Shown here in pieces: positions 8,745 through 17,283 of a DNA stretch of 39,991 nucleotides. Position 1 is the stretch's first letter; each line of letters begins with the position of its first letter. This DNA comes from Lachnospiraceae bacterium. GTDB lineage: Bacteria; Bacillota; Clostridia; Lachnospirales; Lachnospiraceae. The notes below the pieces were generated by a model. That model saw only the letters and a list, made by a program, of their open reading frames with translations. It was not told the origin of the DNA and ran no database searches. Both the position numbers and the translations under genes were made by a program. The stretch spans positions 1-39,991 of the forward strand of contig WRBB01000028.1 in NCBI GenBank assembly GCA_009779895.1, in the 5' to 3' direction.

Positions 8745-9601
8745 TTTTCCACCTTCAACTTTTCTGTAAACTCACTACTAAGGACAACACGAGCAATATA
8801 AAATACATCTCCTGTCATATAAACATTCCAATCATCATCTATTTCAATCTGTAAGTTACCACCCGGCATCTGTACAATCACCTTATTGCCCGTTAAGCCC
8901 AAACGATAAGATACCGCCGCCGCCGCACAAGCTCCCGTACCGGTAGCCATCGTATAACCCGCACCCCGCTCGTAAGTTTCAATGGCAATGTTGGTAAAAT
9001 CAATGGTTTTCATAATCTCTGTATTCACATGCCCCGGGAAGTATCTCGCTCCCTCTGCAATCTCACCAATCCGACAAACCAACTCTTCCGATATCTCATG
9101 CATCGGGATAACACAATGGGGATTGCCCACAGAAACGCAGGTAACCGGATACATCGTTTTACCAAAAACCATATCCTCATTTATCACCAAACGTCGTTCG
9201 CCGGCAACAGGAATTTCATCACTCCAAAAAGAAATCCTACCCATGGAAACACGCAAACGATTGCCATCGTCACTTAAATAAGTAATCTCTACAGGACCAC
9301 CATCTGTCTGCAAAGTATAACTCTTTTTTTGTACATAACCCTTGTCCTTTAAATATTTAGCGAAAATGCTCACACCATTGCCACTTTTCTCAGCAATACT
9401 ACCATCCGGATTCCAGATTTTCAAAAACATATCACTTTCACCAATAAAAGGGCCCTCCAAAACACCATCCGAACCCAAACCCATATGACGGTTACAAAGC
9501 ATGGCAACATTTTTTGCATTTAATTTGATTTCGTTTTTATTTGGGTCAAACACCAAATAATCATTGCCCAATCCATGATACCGCTCCAATGTAATCTTCA
9601 T
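8738..9601 (-). CDS. Diaminopimelate epimerase-family protein lacking both catalytic cysteines
   Basis: A 287-aa protein with the DapF fold signatures: N-terminal 'YHGLGNDYLVFD', 'LGSDGVLEG', 'WNPDGSIAEKSGNG', 'SVGNPHCVIP' and 'ERGAGYTMATGTGACAAAA'. In working DapF two cysteines act as the acid/base pair, one in the CGNG motif and one in ACGTGA. Here they are serine (S73 in KSGNG) and threonine (T220 in ATGTGA), as read directly in the DNA. It is therefore unlikely to be a normal LL-/meso-diaminopimelate epimerase; it may use another chemistry, bind a metabolite, or be inactive. The start ATG at 9601 has GGAGG 9 nt upstream. It heads the gntR-clpC-radA gene series. Confidence 0.88.
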   Translation of the reverse strand: MKITLERYHGLGNDYLVFDPNKNEIKLNAKNVAMLCNRHMGLGSDGVLEGPFIGESDMFLKIWNPDGSIAEKSGNGVSIFAKYLKDKGYVQKKSYTLQTDGGPVEITYLSDDGNRLRVSMGRISFWSDEIPVAGERRLVINEDMVFGKTMYPVTCVSVGNPHCVIPMHEISEELVCRIGEIAEGARYFPGHVNTEIMKTIDFTNIAIETYERGAGYTMATGTGACAAAAVSYRLGLTGNKVIVQMPGGNLQIEIDDDWNVYMTGDVFYIARVVLSSEFTEKLKVENC

Positions 9602-9649
9602 AAATTAGAACCTCCGCATTTTTATCAATGTAATGAATAACTCGCTAAA

Positions 9650-9658
9650 ATTATATCA
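9650..9658 (-). promoter_or_regulatory. Extended -10 promoter of the dapF-like/gntR/clpC/radA series
   Basis: Minus-strand TGATATAAT (9650-9658), an extended -10 TGnTATAAT, lies 48 nt before the start codon and 14 nt beyond the phoR stop codon. No good -35 is seen 17 nt further up. Confidence 0.6.
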
Positions 9659-9672
9659 CAAATATAACAGAC

Positions 9673-11049
9673 TTAAAAGCGAATTTCAATCTTTGTTCCG
9701 TGTCCCAATGTGCTGTCTACAGATATTTTAGCGTTATGCAAATGTGCCACATGCTTTACAATAGATAGGCCAAGGCCTGTACCGCCGCTTTCTTTCGAAT
9801 GGCTTTTATCCACACGATAAAAGCGCTCAAAAATTCGCTCGTACTCCGTTTCAGAAATGCCAATCCCCGTATCACTTACGCTTATTTTTATACCCTCCAA
9901 TGTCTTGCCAACCCAAACATAAACCCGTCCTCGCTGCTGATTATACTTAATCGCATTTTCGCAAAGATTGTAAATCATTTCATCCAACAACTGACGAATC
10001 CCATAATACTCTACCGGCTCTCCCGTCAAAATAATCCGTACCTTTTTTGTCTCAGCTTGAAGTGCCAAGCGACTGATTATCTCCCGGCTCAAATCATAAA
10101 GGTCTAAGCTTTCTTTTTCCGCTTCAATTTTCCCCTCATCCAAACGGGACAATTTGATGATATCATCCACCAGAGAAAGCAAGCGTTTTGCCTCCTTATA
10201 AATACGCGCGGAAAACTTTGGCATATCCTTATGCTTCACCATATCGTTCATCATAATTTCTGCATATCCTGAAATGGAAGTCAAAGGCGTTTTTAATTCA
10301 TGTGAAACATTGGCAGAAAATTCTTTTCGCATTTCAGTAATCAAATCCTGTGCCCTATTTTTCTCCTCAATGGCTTCTAATAACGGTTGCAATTCCGCAT
10401 AACTTTGGTTCTCCAAAGGATTTTCTAAATTCAAATCAATAATGGGCCGGACGAAACGAGCCGTCTGCCATCTGGCCAAAAACCAAACCACAAGCATCAT
10501 AATCACAAATAAACCAACAATGTAAGGTAAAATACGAAGCGCAATCAACGCTAAATTGTCCATGCCGCGTGCTACCCGCAGCACAGAACCATTTTCCAAT
10601 AAAATCGCATAGTAATACATTCTCTGATTGGTGGTTTCCGAAGAACGAATAGCCTCCCCGCTGCCTGTTTCCCAAGCATCCATAACCTCTGCTCTATCTT
10701 GGCGCGTTCCATAAGCAGCACTGAAAAGTGGTGCACCCTGCCAACCGGGATTCACACCCAAAGAATCATAAATAATTTCACCACCACGCAGGATATATGT
10801 AATTCGTGTATCTAAGCTCACAGCATCCAAGCCCTTAATGACCCTTGCTGCTTCTGTCGGTTTTTCAAAAAAATCTTCACCAAACTCCGTTTCATTGATG
10901 GCAAAAGCGATCAACTCTGCCTCTTGCTGTACATTGCTTTTTAAAAAAGAAAGGTTTTGATTGTAAATCAAAATAGAAATAAGGACATAAGAAAACAAAA
11001 GAACAATTAAAAAAGTCAAGGTCATACTCTTTTGAATTTTAGCCTGCAT
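9673..11049 (-). CDS. phoR: Phosphate regulon sensor histidine kinase PhoR
   Basis: Membrane sensor kinase partner of PhoP. TM1 is at about 9-29, an extracellular PAS-like region at about 30-168, and TM2 at about 171-192. The HisKA domain has H250 (SANVSHELKTPLTSISGY), and the HATPase domain has 'DTGIGISETEYERIFERFYR' and 'GGTGLGLSIVKH'. A longer frame starts at 11091, but ATG 11049 has GGAGGG 4 nt upstream and gives a protein starting directly at TM1 (458 aa). That start overlaps the end of phoP, implying translational coupling. Its place after the pst-phoU genes and phoP supports the phosphate role. Confidence 0.92.
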   Translation of the reverse strand: MQAKIQKSMTLTFLIVLLFSYVLISILIYNQNLSFLKSNVQQEAELIAFAINETEFGEDFFEKPTEAARVIKGLDAVSLDTRITYILRGGEIIYDSLGVNPGWQGAPLFSAAYGTRQDRAEVMDAWETGSGEAIRSSETTNQRMYYYAILLENGSVLRVARGMDNLALIALRILPYIVGLFVIMMLVVWFLARWQTARFVRPIIDLNLENPLENQSYAELQPLLEAIEEKNRAQDLITEMRKEFSANVSHELKTPLTSISGYAEIMMNDMVKHKDMPKFSARIYKEAKRLLSLVDDIIKLSRLDEGKIEAEKESLDLYDLSREIISRLALQAETKKVRIILTGEPVEYYGIRQLLDEMIYNLCENAIKYNQQRGRVYVWVGKTLEGIKISVSDTGIGISETEYERIFERFYRVDKSHSKESGGTGLGLSIVKHVAHLHNAKISVDSTLGHGTKIEIRF

Positions 11050-11719
11050 GCTTCCCTCCAACACGATACCCGACCCCACGAATGGTTTCAATGATATCGC
11101 CCTCTTCGCCTAACTTTTGCCGCAGCGTCCGAATGTGTACATCTACCGTTCTGGTCTCTCCATCAAAATCATAGCCCCAAATATCACCCAACAATTGCTC
11201 TCTAGTCAAAACAATACCTTGATTGCACATCAACTTTTCCAATAAATCAAATTCTTTTAATGTTAAGCCAATAAAACGGTCCGCTACCATCACTTCATGC
11301 TTGGGTATATTTAAAGCTACTTGCCCAATTTCATAAGCACTACAAACCTCTTTTTTTTGACTGCGACGAAGGACAGCCTTAATCCGTGAAACCAACTCCA
11401 TCATGCCAAAAGGCTTGGCAATATAGTCATCTGCACCACTATCTAACCCCATCACTTTATCAAACTCACTACTCTTCGCCGTCACCATAATCACAGGAAT
11501 ATGTTTAGTCTTTGGCTGTTCTTTGATGCGTTTTAATAAAACCATACCATCCATACCGGGCAACATAATATCAAGCAAAACAAGCTCCGGAGTTTGCTGC
11601 TCCAGAGCCTGTAAAAATGTCGAACCATCGGAAAACCCTTTGGCCTTTAGCCCGGTTGTTTCTAAGGTATATACAATCAATTCACGGATATTTGCATCGT
11701 CCTCAACGCAATATATCAT
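11039..11719 (-). CDS. phoP: Phosphate regulon response regulator PhoP (OmpR family)
   Basis: A 226-aa regulator. The receiver domain (about 1-115) has the acidic pocket E6/D7/D8, phosphoacceptor D50 in LLDIMLPGMDG and lysine in 'YIAKPFG'. The OmpR/PhoB winged helix (about 130-225) has 'LTLKEFDLLEKLM', 'TVDVHIRTLRQKLG' and 'IRGVGYRV'. An AAGGAGG site is 7 nt before the ATG. It is expected to bind the Pho-box array upstream of pstS and so to control its own operon. The assignment as PhoP rather than another OmpR regulator rests on its position after phoU. Confidence 0.92.
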   Translation of the reverse strand: MIYCVEDDANIRELIVYTLETTGLKAKGFSDGSTFLQALEQQTPELVLLDIMLPGMDGMVLLKRIKEQPKTKHIPVIMVTAKSSEFDKVMGLDSGADDYIAKPFGMMELVSRIKAVLRRSQKKEVCSAYEIGQVALNIPKHEVMVADRFIGLTLKEFDLLEKLMCNQGIVLTREQLLGDIWGYDFDGETRTVDVHIRTLRQKLGEEGDIIETIRGVGYRVGGKHAG

Positions 11720-11759
11720 CTACTTTTCCTCCTTAAAACCAAGCAAATCACGTCTGCAC

Positions 11760-12452
11760 TCAATCGTCTATATCAATATCCAAATCCAAATCCTCACTAC
11801 GCTCTTCTATGTGACTTTTGTGAACACCGGTAATAGAAAACTCAACCCACTCTGCAATATTGGTGGCGTGGTCACCAATACGCTCCAGATATTTGCTTAC
11901 CATAATCAAATCTAAAATCACAGTGCCGCCACCGCCCTCAGACTTTAACTCCGCTGCCAAATCACTGCGAATCTCATCAAATAATTGATCCACATGTTCG
12001 TCAGCCAACATAACTTTTCTGGCCAATTCTAAATTTTTATCCACAAAAGCAGAAACGCTATCATGAACCATAGCACTAACAGCCACTGCCATCTGTCCTA
12101 ATTTTTCACTATCCCTCGGGCTATAATCTCTGGAAGAAAGTACAATCTCACCAATATCACAGGTCTGATCGCCAATCCGTTCCATGTCTGTAATCATCTT
12201 CAAAGCAGCGGAAATACGGCGCAAATCTCTAGCAACAGGTTGTTGTTGCAACAAGATTTTCAAACACAATCGTTCGATATTTTTTTCCATATTGTCAATG
12301 GCATCATCTGAATCCATCAGCTCCTTGGCCAATGCCATATCACCATCTTGAATGGCTTTTGTCGCTTTTGAAATGGCCGCTTCGCATAGGGCACCCATTT
12401 TGGTCAGTAACTTTTCCAATGTTTCAAGTTGTGAATCAAATCTACTTCGCAT
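11760..12452 (-). CDS. phoU: Phosphate signalling protein PhoU
   Basis: A 230-aa all-helical protein made of two three-helix PhoU repeats. The metal-binding ExxxD-type motifs appear in 'MITDMERIGDQTCDIGEIV' and 'MVSKYLERIGDHATNIAEWV'. PhoU links the Pst transporter to PhoR and limits phosphate uptake. The frame is open from a TTG at 12461, but the ATG at 12452, one base after the pstB stop with AGGAAGG 10 nt upstream, is the likelier start. The protein ends in an acidic Asp/Glu-rich tail. Confidence 0.95.
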   Translation of the reverse strand: MRSRFDSQLETLEKLLTKMGALCEAAISKATKAIQDGDMALAKELMDSDDAIDNMEKNIERLCLKILLQQQPVARDLRRISAALKMITDMERIGDQTCDIGEIVLSSRDYSPRDSEKLGQMAVAVSAMVHDSVSAFVDKNLELARKVMLADEHVDQLFDEIRSDLAAELKSEGGGGTVILDLIMVSKYLERIGDHATNIAEWVEFSITGVHKSHIEERSEDLDLDIDIDD

Positions 12453-12453
12453 A

Positions 12454-13203
12454 TCAACCAAACCTTCCTGTAATATAGTCTTCTGTTCGCTTATCTAACG
12501 GAATCGAAAATACTTTTTCTGTTTCATTGTACTCAATCATCTCTCCTAATAGGAAGAATGCCGTATTATCAGAAATACGCACCGCCTGTTGCATATTATG
12601 GGTTACTATTACAATAGTATAATCTTTTTTTAGCTCCATGACAAGCTCCTCAATTTTAGAAGTTGAAATGGGATCCAAAGCCGAAGTGGGCTCATCCATC
12701 AAAAGTACTTCCGGCTCTACCGCCAAAGCTCTTGCGATACATAAACGTTGTTGCTGTCCACCGGACATACCTAAGGCACTTTTTTTCAAACGGTCTTTGG
12801 TTTCATTCCAAATCGCCGCATTTTTTAACGATTTCTCCACAATATCATCTAATTTTGCTTTGGAACGAATTCCATGGGTTCGTGGACCAAAGGCAACATT
12901 ATCATAAATACTCATCGGGAAAGGATTGGGTTTTTGAAAAACCATCCCAACTTTTTTACGTAACATATTGACATCCATACCCTGGAAAATATTTTCACCA
13001 TCCAGCAATATTTCGCCCTCAATCCGACAACCGACTATCAAATCATTCATGCGATTCATGGATTTAATCAAGGTTGACTTTCCACATCCGCTGGGACCGA
13101 TAAAAGCAGTTATTTTATTGGCTTCAATCTCCAAGTTTACATCTTTTAAAGCTTGAAAACTTTCATAAAACAAATTAACATTCCTTACGCTAATTTTACT
13201 CAT
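12454..13203 (-). CDS. pstB: Phosphate ABC transporter ATP-binding protein PstB
   Basis: A 249-aa ATPase of the high-affinity phosphate importer. Walker A is GPSGCGKST at about 36-44. The PstB-typical '[21 protein letters not shown]' region follows (quoted as two parts: [11 protein letters not shown] and [10 protein letters not shown]), then the signature [17 protein letters not shown] and Walker B with '[12 protein letters not shown]', and the switch histidine in VTHNMQQA. The PNPFP motif separates PstB from other ABC ATPases. It lies 22 nt after pstA. Confidence 0.97.
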   Translation of the reverse strand: MSKISVRNVNLFYESFQALKDVNLEIEANKITAFIGPSGCGKSTLIKSMNRMNDLIVGCRIEGEILLDGENIFQGMDVNMLRKKVGMVFQKPNPFPMSIYDNVAFGPRTHGIRSKAKLDDIVEKSLKNAAIWNETKDRLKKSALGMSGGQQQRLCIARALAVEPEVLLMDEPTSALDPISTSKIEELVMELKKDYTIVIVTHNMQQAVRISDNTAFFLLGEMIEYNETEKVFSIPLDKRTEDYITGRFG

Positions 13204-13225
13204 CTCAATTCGACCTCTCTATCCT

Positions 13226-14086
13226 TTATTTTTTCGAAAACCTTTTTGCGACAAAACCGGACAAAGTATTAATCCCAACCACCAATACCAACAATACCAC
13301 CGCTGTGGCATAGGCTTGTGGCATATGCAAACCTTCATTGGCCAAATTAAACATATGTACCGCCAACGTCCGCCCGGAGCCCATCACCGAATCCGGAATA
13401 TTGGTTGCTGTTCCGGCCGTAAATATCAAAGCCGCCGTTTCCCCCATGATTCTGCCGGTTGCTAAAATAATACCGGCAAAAATCCCCGGCATGGCCGAGG
13501 GTAACACGACTCGAAACACCGTTCTAAGTTTTCCGGCTCCCAGACCAAAACTACCCTCACGGTAAGTATCCGGTATCGCTTTTAAAGCTTCTTCCGTCGT
13601 TCGCATAACCAAAGGTAAAATCATAATGGAAAGGGTAAAAGCACCCGCCAATATAGAAAGACCCCAACCTAAAGTATTCACAAAAAAAAGTAAACCAAAC
13701 AAACCATAAACAATCGAGGGAATACCAGCTAAGGTTTCTGTCGTCAATCGGATGGCACCCATGAATTTATTGTTTCTGGAGGCATATTCCACCAAAAAAA
13801 TGGCAGAAGAAACACCGATTGGCACCGCAATCAGCAAGGATAAGCCGGTCATGGTCAACGTATTAATCAACGCCGGCATCATTGAAACATTGTCTGCTGT
13901 ATAATGCCAAGCAAACAGAGAAAGGCGCAAATGAGGGATTCCATTTACTAAAATATACACAATTAAAAATAACAAGACCGCAAACGTAACAATTGCTGCT
14001 AAAACCACTAGAAGCATGAGCAGAAAAGAGCCGGGATGTTTAAGATAGTCTTTCCATTTTTGGCCATAGGTCGTTTGATTATTCAT
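13226..14086 (-). CDS. pstA: Phosphate ABC transporter permease PstA
   Basis: A 286-aa integral membrane protein with about six transmembrane helices. An N-terminal helix at about 20-45 is followed by the binding-protein-dependent transport domain. Typical PstA motifs are 'AGIPSIVYGLFGLLFFV', 'LPLVMRTTEEALKAIPDTYR', 'LGAGKLRTVFRVVLPSAMPG' (the EAA-type loop contacting PstB) and 'IMGETAALIFTAG'. It overlaps the end of pstC by 8 nt. Confidence 0.96.
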   Translation of the reverse strand: MNNQTTYGQKWKDYLKHPGSFLLMLLVVLAAIVTFAVLLFLIVYILVNGIPHLRLSLFAWHYTADNVSMMPALINTLTMTGLSLLIAVPIGVSSAIFLVEYASRNNKFMGAIRLTTETLAGIPSIVYGLFGLLFFVNTLGWGLSILAGAFTLSIMILPLVMRTTEEALKAIPDTYREGSFGLGAGKLRTVFRVVLPSAMPGIFAGIILATGRIMGETAALIFTAGTATNIPDSVMGSGRTLAVHMFNLANEGLHMPQAYATAVVLLVLVVGINTLSGFVAKRFSKK

Positions 14087-14957
14087 GCTCTGATCTCCTT
14101 TTTAGCAATGTTACCGCAACATTTATAATTAAGATAAAAACAAACAAAACCACACCGGTCGCAATCAAAACTTCCCTATGAAGATCCGTAGCATAACTCA
14201 TTTCCAAAACAATATTAGCTGTCAAAGTACGTACCCCTTGGAAAATACTATTTGGTATTCTGGCTTGATTTCCGGCCACCATAATAACTGCCATGGTTTC
14301 CCCAATCGCCCGGCCAATCCCTAAAACAATACCGGCAATTACACCCGACTTTGCCGCCGGTATCACCACCAAAAAAATACTACGTTCATGGGTGGCACCC
14401 AAAGCCAAAGCACCCTCATAATAATGGGCGGGAACCGCTCTGATTGCCGATTCTGTCACCCCGATAATCGTAGGCAAAATCATAATACCCAACAAAATAG
14501 ATGCCGTCAAAATCGTACTGCCCGAATTGCCCCAATGCATAGCACGCGCAATATCACGAATAAAAGGCACCAAAATCACCAAACCAAAAAAGCCGTATAC
14601 AACGGATGGTATACCTGCCAGTAACTCTGTTGCTGCCTTTAGGGGTTTGTAAATTTTTTTGGGACAATATTTCGCCATAAAAACAGCCGTTAGGATACCA
14701 ATAGGCACTCCAATGATAATCGCCCCGGCAGTGATATAAATACTACCTAAAATCATGGGCAATACACCATAAATATCATTGCCCGGATTCCAAGTCTCAC
14801 CGGCCAAAAATCGAAAGATACCAACCTCAGCCATCGCAGGGATTCCGTTCACAAAAAGAAATGCGCAAATGAGCGCAACCGCCAACACCGAAGTGCAAGC
14901 GGCAACCAAAAACACAACCTGCATACATTTTTCGGTCCACGCTTTTCTTTTCATCAT
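14079..14957 (-). CDS. pstC: Phosphate ABC transporter permease PstC
   Basis: A 292-aa integral membrane protein with about six helices. Motifs typical of PstC: 'GVLPMILGSIYITAGAIII', 'LAGIPSVVYGFFGLVILVP', 'LPTIIGVTESAIRAVPAHYY', 'LGATHERSIFLVVIPAAKSG' and 'IGRAIGETMAVIMVAGN'. It pairs with PstA to form the channel. The start ATG overlaps the pstS stop by 4 nt (ATGA arrangement). Confidence 0.96.
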   Translation of the reverse strand: MMKRKAWTEKCMQVVFLVAACTSVLAVALICAFLFVNGIPAMAEVGIFRFLAGETWNPGNDIYGVLPMILGSIYITAGAIIIGVPIGILTAVFMAKYCPKKIYKPLKAATELLAGIPSVVYGFFGLVILVPFIRDIARAMHWGNSGSTILTASILLGIMILPTIIGVTESAIRAVPAHYYEGALALGATHERSIFLVVIPAAKSGVIAGIVLGIGRAIGETMAVIMVAGNQARIPNSIFQGVRTLTANIVLEMSYATDLHREVLIATGVVLFVFILIINVAVTLLKRRSEHE

Positions 14958-15823
14958 TGATGCAACACCTCATCCCAAGTAATTGCCTCACCTGTAAAAA
15001 TGGCATCCACTTGCTCCAAAGTAAGATTTGTAATTGGATTATCCGGATGCACAATTACAGCAATACCATCTAAAGCCATAACCGTTGGTACCAAACCACT
15101 ATCTAATTCAGATTGACTCAAATCCCTAGAAGCCATACCAATATCAAAATTGCCATCTAACACACCGGTCATCCCGGCCGAAGAGCCGGCTGACTGAATC
15201 TCAATCATCACTCCGGGATTTTGTTCATAATAAGCCTCCGCCAGTCTTTCCATTACCGGAGCAACTGAAGTCGAACCACCTACCACAACACGGCCTGAAG
15301 GATTTGTGCTCTCAAAATGCGGCAAATTGGGGACGGCTACCAAACCAGCATCCGTAACCACTTCTTGCCCCTCTGCACTCATAATAAAGTTTTTAAAATC
15401 TATTGCGGCTTCATTGCCTGCCGCTTGGGAAACAATATGAAAAGGGCGAGAAATCAAATAATCTCCCGCTTTCGTATTTGCTTCTGTTGCTGCAACACCA
15501 TTGATATTTACCGCTTTAATCGTATCATTTAAAGCACCGATTGAAATATAACCAATCGCATATACATCTTCGGCGACATGTGTCATAACAATAGAAGTAC
15601 CATTTGCAATTACCGCCTCAAGGGTGGTTCGATCCATATCATCTTCTAAAATCCCGGTAATCTCAACAAAAGCACCACGGGTTCCCGAACCCTCCTCACG
15701 AGATATCACTGAAATAAACATCGTTTCATCAAAATCACTTTTCACATTGTTGCCACAACCTACCGAAACCAAAGCACCTAACACAACCAATGCCAACACA
15801 GCCGTTAACTTTTTCATCTTCAT
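14954..15823 (-). CDS. pstS: Phosphate-binding lipoprotein PstS, circularly permuted
   Basis: A 289-aa secreted lipoprotein that binds phosphate for PstCAB. The signal peptide ends at a lipobox with Cys23 (SVGC). The motifs expected of PstS are all present, but in swapped order: first the normally C-terminal half (VISREEGSGTRGAF at 39-52, YAIGYIS, ISRPFHI, SAEGQEVV), then the normally N-terminal half (VVGGSTSVAPVMERL at 180-194, SAGSSAG at 211-217, DIGMASR at 227-233, LDGIAVIVHPDNP, FTGEAITW at 276-283). The protein ends exactly where the usual sequence would go on to 'I.v.sReeGSGTR'. GAGGAG precedes the ATG by 8 nt. First gene of the phosphate operon. Confidence 0.93.
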   Translation of the reverse strand: MKMKKLTAVLALVVLGALVSVGCGNNVKSDFDETMFISVISREEGSGTRGAFVEITGILEDDMDRTTLEAVIANGTSIVMTHVAEDVYAIGYISIGALNDTIKAVNINGVAATEANTKAGDYLISRPFHIVSQAAGNEAAIDFKNFIMSAEGQEVVTDAGLVAVPNLPHFESTNPSGRVVVGGSTSVAPVMERLAEAYYEQNPGVMIEIQSAGSSAGMTGVLDGNFDIGMASRDLSQSELDSGLVPTVMALDGIAVIVHPDNPITNLTLEQVDAIFTGEAITWDEVLHQ

Positions 15824-15861
15824 TACACTATCTCCTCGTCTTTACATGTTTATTTATTATT

Positions 15862-15867
15862 TTTATA
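15862..15867 (-). promoter_or_regulatory. -10 element of the pst operon promoter
   Basis: Minus-strand TATAAA, 20 nt downstream of the last Pho-box hexamer and 38 nt before the pstS start codon. No good -35 hexamer is present, as expected for an activator-dependent promoter. Confidence 0.5.
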
Positions 15868-15887
15868 AAGACATCTTAGCAAAGTAA

Positions 15888-15926
15888 TGTTAAATGAAAG
15901 GAATGCTTCTGTTAAATCTATGTAAA
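15888..15926 (-). promoter_or_regulatory. Pho-box array (PhoP binding site)
   Basis: Four hexamers on the minus strand, each separated by 5 nt (11-nt period): TTTACA (15921-15926), TTAACA (15910-15915), ATTCCT (15899-15904, degenerate) and TTAACA (15888-15893). This matches the direct-repeat architecture known for PhoP~P sites in Bacillus (TT[ACT]ACA with 4-6 nt spacers). The array sits just upstream of the pstS -10, fitting activation by the PhoP encoded in the same operon. Confidence 0.85.
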
Positions 15927-15946
15927 ATTTTATTTTATCGATTTTT

Positions 15947-17263
15947 TTATGCTTCCACCTCTTCTAAATGACTGCGTGCCTCTTCTGCCAGCTCCGTATC
16001 CGGAAAGAGTTCAATGATACGATGAAAATAAGGTACCGCATCTTCTGTATTTCCACTGCTTTCCAAGGCAATCGCCAAATGGAGCATGGCAGCACCCTCC
16101 TCAAAACGCTCATCAATTCGCACGGTCAAAGATAATTGGTCAATGGCACCTGACCAATTGGCAACCGCAAAGGATTCCATCCCCAAAGCATAGGCATTTT
16201 GCGCAGCAGGCGGAAAGATATTTGTTCTCAAATGATCATAAGTTTCCTGCCCGCTCTCAGCCAATAACGTTCTATCTATCTCCAGCAAATTTGCCGCAAG
16301 CTGGCCCATGGTAAAGTTGCCTGAATTAAACTGCTCTTGTACGGCAATCAACCCCTCCAAAGTTGCCTGAACTTCTTCAATGTCTGCTAACGTTGTTTCT
16401 TGGGCTGCTTCCGTTTGCCTGTATTCATCCAAAGCCCTTGTTTGCGCACTGACTTGCGCCTCTAAAGACTGAATACGTTGGGCATACTCTATCATCTGCT
16501 GATTGATTTGTGCATTTCTCGACTGATTCACCGCCGGTGCCACCAAATACCAAACAACAGCCGCACCAATCAACACACCAATCAATACATTCCACACCAT
16601 CACACGGCTACTAATCTCTCGTGCCAAAGAATGACGGGGTTGAATGATGGTTTCATTGCCGTGGGTATATTCCATCGTCGTAGCTTTTTTTCGCCTGGAA
16701 CGGCGTGGTTTGCTGCCTCGTATTTGCGTCATTGCGTGAATGTAACGCAATGTTGTATCATTTGTTGTATCTATTTTACGTGCCTTTACCAGTACTTGAC
16801 GTGCCTTTGTATACTGCTCCGTATGCAAATAAAGCAATGCCAATAGCTGCATCGCCCTTAAGAAATTGGGATGGTCTGCAACAGCTTTTTTCAACTGAAT
16901 AATCGCCATATCATCTCCATTTTGCTCACAGACCAGCAACGCTTGATTGTACTTTTTCACGGCTTGATTTACAACCTCCAAGTCTTTGGAGGTTCTTTGA
17001 ATTTTATTTATGAAATAATCCGCAATATTATCCTGCCTTTGAAAACTCTTGCTAATAATCCACTCTACCAGAGCTTCTGCCACTTCACCACGGCCATAAA
17101 AAACCAAGCCAAGCAAATTGCGAGCCTCAACATTTTCACGATGATACTGGAGGCTTCGCCGCAAAGCTAAAATCGCCCCGGAAAGATCACGAATTTTCGC
17201 TTTCCGAAGACCCTCATTATACCAGGCATAGGATTTATTAATGATTTCCTGTGCATAACCCAT
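15947..17263 (-). CDS. TPR-repeat membrane protein of unknown function
   Basis: A 438-aa protein in three parts. The N-terminal TPR-like helical repeats (about 10-185; 'RKAKIRDLSGAILALRRSLQ', 'AIIQLKKAVADHPNFLRAMQ') are followed by a basic stretch RRSRRKK (about 196-202). One transmembrane helix lies at about 225-247 (VLIGVLIGAAVVWYLVAP). An outside part follows with a coiled coil (about 253-330) and more TPR-like repeats (about 350-435; 'FAVANWSGAIDQLSLTV', 'NTEDAVPYFHRIIELFPDTE'). The topology is probably N-terminus in, C-terminus out. It is likely a scaffold for an envelope complex; no enzyme motif is visible. It is the last gene of the valS-folC series, 20 nt after the 43-aa gene; its ribosome-binding site is poor. 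Confidence 0.8.
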   Translation of the reverse strand: MGYAQEIINKSYAWYNEGLRKAKIRDLSGAILALRRSLQYHRENVEARNLLGLVFYGRGEVAEALVEWIISKSFQRQDNIADYFINKIQRTSKDLEVVNQAVKKYNQALLVCEQNGDDMAIIQLKKAVADHPNFLRAMQLLALLYLHTEQYTKARQVLVKARKIDTTNDTTLRYIHAMTQIRGSKPRRSRRKKATTMEYTHGNETIIQPRHSLAREISSRVMVWNVLIGVLIGAAVVWYLVAPAVNQSRNAQINQQMIEYAQRIQSLEAQVSAQTRALDEYRQTEAAQETTLADIEEVQATLEGLIAVQEQFNSGNFTMGQLAANLLEIDRTLLAESGQETYDHLRTNIFPPAAQNAYALGMESFAVANWSGAIDQLSLTVRIDERFEEGAAMLHLAIALESSGNTEDAVPYFHRIIELFPDTELAEEARSHLEEVEA

Positions 17264-17283
17264 CTACAATCACCATAAACTCC

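Noticed and set aside
8317-9672. CtsR operator controlling clpC
   Set aside because: No tandem GGTCAAA-type heptads were seen upstream of clpC or the dapF-like gene.
15824-15946. Terminator after the TPR gene
   Set aside because: Only A/T-rich sequence without a G-C stem between the TPR stop codon and the Pho-box array.
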